A DNA stretch of 37,835 bases, taken from NCBI GenBank assembly GCA_902555655.1, contig CACDSX010000009.1, forward strand, positions 1-37,835, in the 5' to 3' direction. Shown here one piece after another: positions 1 to 6,828 of the stretch. The DNA comes from an uncultured Pelagibacteraceae bacterium (GTDB taxonomy: Bacteria; Pseudomonadota; Alphaproteobacteria; Pelagibacterales; Pelagibacteraceae). Position numbers and translations under genes: made by a program. The notes below the pieces were generated by a model, which saw only the letters and a program-made list of their open reading frames with translations, made no database searches and was not told the DNA's origin. Every line of letters begins with the position of its first letter. The first letter of the stretch is position 1.

Positions 1-49
1 CGTTAAGCTTGAGCATTTTTCATTATAGCAGTTAAAAGTTAAAAAAAAA

Positions 50-487
50 TTATCTTTTAGAGAATTGGAAGCTTCTTCTAGCCTTTTTTCTTCCAGGTTT
101 TTTTCTCTCAACAGCTCTAGAATCTCTAGTAGTCAGCTTTTCTGTTTTTAGAGTAGTTTTTAAGTTTTCATCGAACATCACTAAAGCTTTTGAAATTCCA
201 TGAACCATTGCCCCGGCTTGACCAGTAGGTCCACCACCTTTAACACTACACCTAACATCGTATTCTGTAGCTTGGTTGATTATTTCAAATGGTCTTGTTA
301 TTTGCATTTTATGATTGTCACTAGCGAAATAGTCACTGAAAAGTTTACCATTTACATAAATTTTACCTGAACCTTTTTTCAACCAAACTTTAGCTATAGA
401 AGTTTTCCTTCTACCTGTAGCATACTTGCTATCTTTAAAATCTAGTTTTAATTTAGGTTGTTTTGTAGGTGTTTGAGTGCTTTCCAT
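50..487 (-). CDS. rpsI: 30S ribosomal protein S9
   Basis: Protein has YATGRRKTSIAKVWLKKGSGKIYVNG and the C-terminal RDSRAVERKKPGRKKARRSFQFSKR signature of S9; lies directly downstream of rplM. Confidence 0.97.
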   Translation of the reverse strand: MESTQTPTKQPKLKLDFKDSKYATGRRKTSIAKVWLKKGSGKIYVNGKLFSDYFASDNHKMQITRPFEIINQATEYDVRCSVKGGGPTGQAGAMVHGISKALVMFDENLKTTLKTEKLTTRDSRAVERKKPGRKKARRSFQFSKR

Positions 488-488
488 A

Positions 489-947
489 TTAATTTCTTAC
501 TATATTTTTGCTATTTAGTTTATTTAATTCTATAACTTTAGGGTTTTGAGCTGAATGAGGATGTTCACTACCTTTATAAATTTTTAATTTTGTAAGTTGC
601 TTTCTTCCTAAAACTCCTCCAGGTAACATTCTTTTTACAGCAAGTTTTAATACTTCTCCTGGTTTTTTATCATAAAGTTTTTCTGGTGTAGTTTCTTTAA
701 TACCACCCGGGTGTCCAGTGTGTCTAAAGTATTTTTTATCTTGAAATTTTTTACCAGTAAATTTTATCTGTTCAATATTTTTTACTACCACAAAATCACC
801 ATGGTCCATATGAGGTGTATAGGTAGTTTTATTTTTTCCTCTTATAATTTTAGAAATCACAGTAGCTAATCGACCAACAACAGCATTAGCAGCATCAATT
901 TCGTACCAAGATGATGAAATTTGGTCTTTTTTTACAAATTTTGTCAT
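489..947 (-). CDS. rplM: 50S ribosomal protein L13
   Basis: WYEIDAANAVVGRLAT...GDFVVVKNIEQIKFTGKK...MLPGGVLGRKQL is typical L13; paired with rpsI. Confidence 0.97.
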   Translation of the reverse strand: MTKFVKKDQISSSWYEIDAANAVVGRLATVISKIIRGKNKTTYTPHMDHGDFVVVKNIEQIKFTGKKFQDKKYFRHTGHPGGIKETTPEKLYDKKPGEVLKLAVKRMLPGGVLGRKQLTKLKIYKGSEHPHSAQNPKVIELNKLNSKNIVRN

Positions 948-1027
948 TGTGCCAGGATTAATACTATTATTAATTACAAAGTCAATTTGATATTTGCTTG
1001 TAAAATTGGTTATATCTGTTATTAATT

Positions 1028-1075
1028 AGTAGCCGATTTGATCCTATTGCGGGCATAAAACTGCTAAAAAGGAAT
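1028..1075 (+). ncRNA. SAM-II-like riboswitch aptamer (first of a tandem pair)
   Basis: agtagccgatttgatcctattgcgggcataaaactgctaaaaaggaa resembles the SAM-II pattern (GAUUU..CC.UAUUGC..GC....GCUAAAAAGG). P1 GCC(1032-1034)/GGC(1052-1054); pseudoknot UCCU(1042-1045)/AGGA(1070-1073). Located upstream of metY. Confidence 0.85.
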
Positions 1076-1090
1076 TTTCTCTCTTAAAAT

Positions 1091-1150
1091 CGGTAGGCAT
1101 TTGAACTGTATTGTGCGCCTTACATTAAGTTAAAGCACTAAAAAAGGAGT
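1091..1150 (+). ncRNA. SAM-V-like riboswitch aptamer (second of the tandem pair), overlapping the metY ribosome-binding site
   Basis: cggtaggcatttgaactgtattgtgcgccttacattaagttaaagcactaaaaaaggag. P1 AGGC(1095-1098)/GCCU(1117-1120); pseudoknot GUGC(1113-1116)/GCAC(1135-1138); the conserved 3' tail AAAGCACUAAAAAAGGAG runs into the Shine-Dalgarno 7 nt before the ATG. Confidence 0.88.
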
Positions 1151-1155
1151 ACAAA

Positions 1156-2484
1156 ATGAGTAAAAAAAGAAATAACCCAGAAACCATAGCTTTACATGGT
1201 GGTGATTACAGAAGTGATCCAGCAACAAATGCTGTCGCTGTACCAATTTATAGAACAACTTCTTATCAATTCAATAGTGTAGATCATGCAGCCAACCTTT
1301 TTGCATTAAAAGAATTTGGCAATATCTACACAAGAATAATGAACCCTACTAATGATGTTTTAGAAAAAAGAATTGCAGCTCTCGAGGGAGGTTTGGCCTG
1401 TTTAACGGTAGCATCTGGACAAACAGCATCTTTATTTTCAGTATTAAATGTCGCCCAAGCTGGTGATAACATTGTAAGTTCAACAGATCTGTATGGTGGA
1501 ACAGTATCTTTATTTACACACACATTAAGCAAACTTGGTATTGAGATAAGATATGCTGATCCAAAAGATCCTAAAAACTTTGAAAAAAAAGTTGACGATA
1601 AGACTAGAGCTTTTTATGGAGAAACTTTACCAAATCCATACTTAAGGGTTTTTCCAATTAAAGAAGTTTCAAATATAGGTAGAAAATATAATATCCCTTT
1701 AATAATGGATAACACTGCTGCACCTGTAATTTGTAAACCAATTGAACATGGTGCTGCTGTAGTTATTCATTCTCTAACAAAATATATAGGCGGTCATGGC
1801 ACTGCTATTGCTGGAAGTATTGTTGATAGTGGTAATTTTGATTGGACAGCTGATCCAAAAAGACAACCTTTGTTTAATGAGCCAGATGCTAGTTATAATG
1901 GTGCAGTTTGGGGTAAAGTTGTACCTGAACTTACAGGAGCAAATGTTCCTTTTGCTGTCAGAGCTAGAGTTTGTTTATTGAGAGATTTAGGTTCAGCATG
2001 TTCACCAGATAATGCTTTTGCTATTATTCAAGGACTTGAAACAGTCGCTTTAAGAATGAAACAACATTGCGCCAATGCCGAATATGTAGTTGACTTTCTT
2101 AAGAAGCACAAAGAAGTGACTAAAGTTATTTACTCTACCGAGCACGATAAACCTATTGCAGAAAGAGCTAAACAATATCTTAAAGGTGGAAGCGGTCCGA
2201 TGGTTGGAATTGAACTAAAAGGTGGAATTGAAGCGGGTAAAAGATTTATTGAGTCTTTAAAAATGTTTTATCATGTAGCAAATATTGGTGATGCTAGAAG
2301 TTTAGCTATACACCCTGCTAGTACCACTCATAGCCAATTAAATGAAAAAGAACTTGCTGCATCAGGTGTTACTCAAAGTTATGTTAGGTTATGTATTGGA
2401 TTAGAACATATTGATGACATTATTGAAGATTTAGACCAAGCTTTAAATAAATCTTCTAAAGGAACTTTAAAAGCAGTTAGTTAG
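1156..2484 (+). CDS. metY: O-acetylhomoserine (thiol)-lyase / aminocarboxypropyltransferase
   Basis: Cys/Met-metabolism PLP enzyme: PETIALHGGDYRSDPATNAVAVPIYRTTSYQF, YTRIMNPTNDVLEKRIAALEGG, PLP lysine motif IHSLTKYIGGHG. SAM riboswitches upstream fit methionine control. Confidence 0.95.
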   Translation: MSKKRNNPETIALHGGDYRSDPATNAVAVPIYRTTSYQFNSVDHAANLFALKEFGNIYTRIMNPTNDVLEKRIAALEGGLACLTVASGQTASLFSVLNVAQAGDNIVSSTDLYGGTVSLFTHTLSKLGIEIRYADPKDPKNFEKKVDDKTRAFYGETLPNPYLRVFPIKEVSNIGRKYNIPLIMDNTAAPVICKPIEHGAAVVIHSLTKYIGGHGTAIAGSIVDSGNFDWTADPKRQPLFNEPDASYNGAVWGKVVPELTGANVPFAVRARVCLLRDLGSACSPDNAFAIIQGLETVALRMKQHCANAEYVVDFLKKHKEVTKVIYSTEHDKPIAERAKQYLKGGSGPMVGIELKGGIEAGKRFIESLKMFYHVANIGDARSLAIHPASTTHSQLNEKELAASGVTQSYVRLCIGLEHIDDIIEDLDQALNKSSKGTLKAVS

Positions 2485-2527
2485 TGCTTGTATTTATGTA
2501 AAAAAAATAAATACATGAACTAACTAA
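2477..2527. terminator. Long imperfect hairpin over the convergent metY/ctaA 3' ends (candidate bidirectional terminator or 3'-end stabiliser)
   Basis: Arms 2477-2497 (ttagttagtgcttgtatttat) and 2507-2527 (ataaatacatgaactaactaa) pair at 19 of 21 positions across a 9-nt loop. No clear downstream U-tract. Confidence 0.6.
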
Positions 2528-3493
2528 GAAAATAGAACTAATTTGGTGCATAGATGCAATAAAAATTTGTGCACCATATATAATTGTTAAAATACCTAAA
2601 ATTATTTGTAAAAGTATAAAACTTCCTAAAATATTCACTGATTTGTATAGATCGTAAATTTTACATCTATAAATCTTATGAAATATAAATATATAAAACA
2701 CTCCAATAACGTATGCTAAATTTCTATGAATAAATTGAACCAAAGATGGGTCACTAAAAGCAGATAATTTGAATAAACTCGTTAGTTGATTATCATCAGG
2801 AAAGTATGAGCTGCCCATAAAAGGCCAAGAATTGTAAATTTTACCTGCATCCATTCCAGAAACAAATGCTCCGATTGCAATTTGTGTAAAAACAAGAATT
2901 AATAATAAAAAAGGTATAACAGGATTTATCTTAATCATGATGTCATTTTTTTTTTTTAATTTTAAATAATTCCATAAGATTAAAGATAAAATTAAAAAAG
3001 CAATTAAAAGATGCAAAGAAAGTCTAAAATGACTTACATCTATTCTGTCAACCAAACCACTACTTACCATATACCAACCAATAAATCCTTGTAAGCATAT
3101 GAGAAAGAAAATTAGATAAAAATTTAATAATTTAGAAATCTTAATTTTAAAAGAAAAATATATCAATGGTATTAAAAATCCAATACCAATTAATCTTCCT
3201 AAAAACCGATGGGCCCACTCCCACCAAAAAATAACTTTAAATTCTTGAATATTCATATCATAGTTTTGTAATTTGAATTCTGGAATCTGTTTATAAAGAT
3301 TAAAATATGATATCCAGTCATTCTGGTTTAGAGGTGGTAAAAATCCTGAAAATAATTGCCACTTTGTAATGGAAAGACCGGAGTCAGTTAATCTTGTTAA
3401 TCCACCAACAATTATCATAATGGATATAATCCCAAACATGGTTATTAACCAAATTGATAAATAGTTATTTAATTTTGGATTTGTTGTATACAT
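2477..3493 (-). CDS. ctaA: Heme A synthase (COX15/CtaA family)
   Basis: Multi-TM protein with VGGLTRLTDSGLSITKWQLFSG, FWWEWAHRFLGRLIGIGF, IQFIHRNLAY-like and GKIYNSWPFMG motifs of COX15. Confidence 0.93.
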   Translation of the reverse strand: MYTTNPKLNNYLSIWLITMFGIISIMIIVGGLTRLTDSGLSITKWQLFSGFLPPLNQNDWISYFNLYKQIPEFKLQNYDMNIQEFKVIFWWEWAHRFLGRLIGIGFLIPLIYFSFKIKISKLLNFYLIFFLICLQGFIGWYMVSSGLVDRIDVSHFRLSLHLLIAFLILSLILWNYLKLKKKNDIMIKINPVIPFLLLILVFTQIAIGAFVSGMDAGKIYNSWPFMGSSYFPDDNQLTSLFKLSAFSDPSLVQFIHRNLAYVIGVFYIFIFHKIYRCKIYDLYKSVNILGSFILLQIILGILTIIYGAQIFIASMHQISSIFLVSSCIYFFYINTSTN

Positions 3494-3532
3494 ATTTGGA
3501 TAAATATAATAATTTTTTGAATATCCAAATAT
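3492..3532. promoter_or_regulatory. Perfect 11-bp inverted repeat in the divergent ctaA/chorismate mutase region
   Basis: atatttggata (3492-3502) and tatccaaatat (3522-3532) are exact reverse complements, 19 bp apart, within the 43 bp between divergent start codons. Confidence 0.5.
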
Positions 3533-3536
3533 ATAA

Positions 3537-3827
3537 ATGTCGCCATTAAAAAGAAAAAAACTAAGTAAAATTAGATTTGAATTAGATAAATTAGATAATT
3601 CTCTTATAAAACTAATTAAAAAGAGAACGAATTTAGTTAAAAAAGTTTTAAAACTAAAAGAAAAAAAAAGTCAAATTATTGATCAAAAAAGAATAAAATC
3701 GATATTACAAAATATACGAAAGAAATCGTTGAAGAATAATATTGACCCCAAAATTACTAATCGTATATGGAAAAATATGATTTGGTCTTATATTGATTTT
3801 GAAAAAAGAAATTTTAAAAAAAAATAA
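3537..3827 (+). CDS. Chorismate mutase, AroQ (type II) family
   Basis: Short helical protein: IRFELDKLDNSLIKLIKKRTNLVKKVLKLKEKK...RIKSILQNIRKKSLKNNIDPKITNRIWKNMIWSYIDFE. Confidence 0.82.
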   Translation: MSPLKRKKLSKIRFELDKLDNSLIKLIKKRTNLVKKVLKLKEKKSQIIDQKRIKSILQNIRKKSLKNNIDPKITNRIWKNMIWSYIDFEKRNFKKK

Positions 3828-4019
3828 TTATTTACTATGTGGTGGAAGTTTTTTTTCTATAAAAACTTCGTGTTTACGTGTTGCGGGATTATATTTTTTT
3901 GCTTTTAATTTTACTTTAGCTTTTTCTCCACCAGCAGGTTTTTTAACATAGTAGAAAAAAGGACTGTCTGGTTTAGCTTCTGGAACTAATCTTACCTTGA
4001 CGTGTGTTTTTTTTGCCAT
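3828..4019 (-). CDS. rpmG: 50S ribosomal protein L33
   Basis: KVRLVPEAKPDSPFFYYVKKPAGGEKAKVKLKAKKYNPATRKHEVFIEKKLPPHSK, cysteine-less L33. Confidence 0.92.
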   Translation of the reverse strand: MAKKTHVKVRLVPEAKPDSPFFYYVKKPAGGEKAKVKLKAKKYNPATRKHEVFIEKKLPPHSK

Positions 4020-4020
4020 C

Positions 4021-4389
4021 TTATTTGTTTTTTAAACTTTTAATTATATTAGATATTTTTTTTAATTTATTTTTTAAATTAAGTGCTTTTATAGAGCGAT
4101 TTGATGTTTCGTCAAGTTTTAAAGAATCTTTATTATTTAGAATTTTTCTAGCACCATTTATTGTCATACCCTGTTCTTTTAAAAGAAAATAGACTTTTTT
4201 TAATAAATCAATATTTTTTTTATCATAATATCTTCTGTTACCATTCAATATTTTCGGTTTTATTTGTTTGAATTCTTTTTCCCAAAATCGAATTGTATGA
4301 GTTGGTATTGATTGTCCTTTTGTTGACTCAAAACTTAATATTTTAGCAACTTCTCCAATAGTTTTATAAGCATTGAAAGACTTACTCAT
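4021..4389 (-). CDS. MerR-family transcriptional regulator
   Basis: YKTIGEVAKILS...THTIRFWEKEFKQIKPKILNGNRRYYDKKNIDLLKKVYFLLKEQGMTINGARKIL, MerR winged HTH; directly downstream of ihfA. Confidence 0.9.
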   Translation of the reverse strand: MSKSFNAYKTIGEVAKILSFESTKGQSIPTHTIRFWEKEFKQIKPKILNGNRRYYDKKNIDLLKKVYFLLKEQGMTINGARKILNNKDSLKLDETSNRSIKALNLKNKLKKISNIIKSLKNK

Positions 4390-4681
4390 CTTCTTTTAAA
4401 TTTATGAATTCTTTAAATTCTTTAGATGCTTTAAATAAAGCAACTTTTCTTTCTGAAATTGTTTTTTCCTCTTTTGTTTTTGGATTTCTTCCCAATCTTT
4501 GTTTTTTAGTTCTTATTGAAAAAGTTCCAAATTTAGAAATTTTAATTTTTCCTTGGTTAGCTAAATTATTAGTTATTGAATTAAAGAATTCATTTATTAT
4601 ACTTTCTGATATTTGTTTAGAGAAACCGATTTGCATATAAACTTGATTAATCAAATCTTTTTTAGTTAAATTTATTCTCAT
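4382..4681 (-). CDS. ihfA: Integration host factor alpha subunit (HU/IHF family)
   Basis: NLTKKDLINQVYMQIGFSKQISESIINEFFNSI...GKIKISKFGTFSIRTKKQRLGRNPKTKEE. Confidence 0.92.
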   Translation of the reverse strand: MRINLTKKDLINQVYMQIGFSKQISESIINEFFNSITNNLANQGKIKISKFGTFSIRTKKQRLGRNPKTKEEKTISERKVALFKASKEFKEFINLKEDE

Positions 4682-4684
4682 AAA

Positions 4685-5686
4685 CTATATATTATTTTTA
4701 ATTTTATCTATTAGATTTCCTTTAACAATTCTATTGCAAACATCTATAGAATTAGAAAATCCGATATAGTCAGTGCCACCGTGACTTTTTACAACTGGTG
4801 TATCTAGTCCAATAAATATCGCACCATTGTATAATCTTGGATCTAATCTTTTCTTAAATTTTTTAAGATTTGATATGTTTAATAACGAGGAAATTTTTCC
4901 TATAATTGATCCTCCTAAAGCATTCTTAAGTTCGTCTGTAATAAAATTTGCTGTACCTTCAGCTGTTTTTAAGGCAACATTACCGGTAAAACCATCTGAT
5001 ACAATAACATTTACTTCACCATTCATAAGCTGATTTCCTTCAATATAACCAGAAAAATTAAAATTATCATTTTTTTTTTCATTTAGTATTTGGTATGTTT
5101 CTTTTATTATTTCATTACCCTTAAGTTCTTCGGAACCAATATTCAACAAGGCAACATTAGGTTGTTCATCAGAGTATAAAGATTTATATAAGGATGCTCC
5201 CATTATAGCAAAATCTACTAAATTTTTTGAGCTACATTCAATATTTGCGCCAAGATCTAAAACAACACTCATTCCCTTTTTGTTAGGCCATAAAGCAGAC
5301 AATGCTGGTTTATCTATATTCTCAATCATTTTAAGATTTAGTTTAGCAATAACTAATAATGCCCCCGTATTTCCAGCAGAAATAACAATGTCAGACTCTT
5401 TTTTTTTGACACTCTCAATAGCTAACCACATACTTGTGTCTTTGCCTCGCTTAGCAGCCTCAAGTGGACTATCGGTACTTTTAACGGTATTTGATGTATT
5501 AGATATATTGTAAAAAACTTTATCTATTTTGTTTTCAATGTATTTTTTTATTTCTTGTTCATCTCCAAATATTTTAAAAAAACATTCCGGGTTAGATTTA
5601 TGATTATGAATAATTCCATCGATTATTTTTTTTGGAGATCCATCACCACCCATTGCATCTACTGCAATTTTTATTAAATCTTTCAT
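4685..5686 (-). CDS. plsX: Phosphate acyltransferase PlsX
   Basis: IAVDAMGGDGSPKKIIDGI...VISAGNTGALLVIAK...GFTGNVALKTAEGTA...HGGTDYIGFSNSID. Confidence 0.96.
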   Translation of the reverse strand: MKDLIKIAVDAMGGDGSPKKIIDGIIHNHKSNPECFFKIFGDEQEIKKYIENKIDKVFYNISNTSNTVKSTDSPLEAAKRGKDTSMWLAIESVKKKESDIVISAGNTGALLVIAKLNLKMIENIDKPALSALWPNKKGMSVVLDLGANIECSSKNLVDFAIMGASLYKSLYSDEQPNVALLNIGSEELKGNEIIKETYQILNEKKNDNFNFSGYIEGNQLMNGEVNVIVSDGFTGNVALKTAEGTANFITDELKNALGGSIIGKISSLLNISNLKKFKKRLDPRLYNGAIFIGLDTPVVKSHGGTDYIGFSNSIDVCNRIVKGNLIDKIKNNI

Positions 5687-5704
5687 TGGGAGATTTTAAA
5701 GTAT

Positions 5705-5887
5705 TTATTCTTTAGGGTCTAGGACTTGACGACCTTTATACATGCCAGTTTTTAAATCTAAATGATGTGATAGTCTATATTCACCTGATTTTTTGTCTTC
5801 AATAACATTTTTGCTTGAGAATTTCATATTTTGAGATCTTCTCATGCCAGTTCTTGATGGAGTTTGTTTTCTTTTAGGTACAGCCAT
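5705..5887 (-). CDS. rpmF: 50S ribosomal protein L32
   Basis: [22 protein letters not shown]...[21 protein letters not shown]. Confidence 0.96.
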   Translation of the reverse strand: MAVPKRKQTPSRTGMRRSQNMKFSSKNVIEDKKSGEYRLSHHLDLKTGMYKGRQVLDPKE

Positions 5888-5889
5888 AA

Positions 5890-6357
5890 TTACTGGTTAC
5901 TTACACTTTTTAAATACGAATTCAAAGTTTTTTTTGATAAAATATCATCAAATTCATTAAAATAATCAACTAAAACTGATATATTACCAAAATTAGTTAA
6001 TAACTTAGAAATTTTTTTTTCTTTTTCATTAATATCATTTTCCTTCCAAAAATGAACTTCTGAAACAATTGAGTGAAATAAATTGATATAATCTTTCATT
6101 TTTTTGTTTATTGACTGATCACCATAACCAATTTCACGAATACTGAGTTCAATTTGTCTGAAATTAAAATCATACAGTTCTTGTAAGGTTTTTTTATTTT
6201 CTTTATCTTTAAAATTTTTAAGTAAAAAAGCAAAATGTATCAAAAATAATGTGAGTCTATCAGAAAAAGTATCTTGTTTCTTTAAATTAGAATATAAATT
6301 TTTATTAGTGGTTAAATTAATTAAATTGTTGTAAATTTTTAAATAAGATTGGTTCAT
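5890..6357 (-). CDS. Ubiquinol-cytochrome c chaperone (CBP3-like) family protein
   Basis: [15 protein letters not shown]...[21 protein letters not shown]...[36 protein letters not shown] fits the CBP3 family. Start set at M of MNQSYL rather than the 6498 ORF start, whose extension is antisense to the bamE-like gene. Confidence 0.75.
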   Translation of the reverse strand: MNQSYLKIYNNLINLTTNKNLYSNLKKQDTFSDRLTLFLIHFAFLLKNFKDKENKKTLQELYDFNFRQIELSIREIGYGDQSINKKMKDYINLFHSIVSEVHFWKENDINEKEKKISKLLTNFGNISVLVDYFNEFDDILSKKTLNSYLKSVSNQ

Positions 6358-6820
6358 GAAATATATATTATATATAATAGTGTCTTTTTTTTTAATAACA
6401 AGTTGCTCATTCAATAATGTTATAAAAAAACATGGCGTAAGAAATCTCGAAAAAAAACAGAAAAATCTAATTATTCTGGAAACGAATAAAAATGACATTC
6501 AAGAAATATTAGGTCCGCCCTCTAGTAAAAGTGTTTTTGATAATGATTTGTGGATTTATATTGAAAGAGAAATAACTAATGATAAGTTAATAAAACTTGG
6601 TAAAGAAAAGTTGATTACTAATAACGTATTGTTTCTAGAAATTGACTCGATGGGTATGCTTATAAGCAAAAACTTTTTTGATATTAATGAAATGAATGAA
6701 GCTAAATTAAGTAAATTGAGCACGGAAGCTAAATATACTAAGAACTCATTTATTTATGACTTTTTATCTAGTATGAGACAAAAAATTAATGACCCACTTG
6801 GAAAAAGAAAAAAGCCATAA
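6356..6820 (+). CDS. bamE: BamE/SmpA/OmlA-family outer-membrane lipoprotein
   Basis: Lipobox signal [17 protein letters not shown] then GVRNLEKKQKNLIILETNKNDIQEILGPPSSKSVFDNDLWIYIE (SmpA/OmlA fold); divergent to the CBP3-like gene. Confidence 0.85.
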   Translation: MKYILYIIVSFFLITSCSFNNVIKKHGVRNLEKKQKNLIILETNKNDIQEILGPPSSKSVFDNDLWIYIEREITNDKLIKLGKEKLITNNVLFLEIDSMGMLISKNFFDINEMNEAKLSKLSTEAKYTKNSFIYDFLSSMRQKINDPLGKRKKP

Positions 6821-6828
6821 AAAAAATA

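Noticed and set aside
1-49. Possible start of a further minus-strand gene (ATG CTC AAG CTT AAC) at the left edge
   Set aside because: Only a few codons are visible; cannot be supported as a gene from this window.
1326-1532. 68-aa minus-strand ORF inside metY
   Set aside because: Antisense shadow of a strongly supported coding gene; no recognisable domain or start context.
1796-1981. 61-aa plus-strand ORF inside metY
   Set aside because: Out-of-frame shadow ORF with low-complexity hydrophobic content.
4004-4192. 62-aa plus-strand ORF antisense to the merR-like gene
   Set aside because: Phe-rich translation typical of the reverse strand of Lys-rich AT-rich coding DNA.
6358-6498. N-terminal extension of the CBP3-like ORF to 6498
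   Set aside because: The extension (MSFLFVSRIIRFF...) is antisense to the bamE-like lipoprotein gene and not like the family; MNQSYL at 6357 is the better start.
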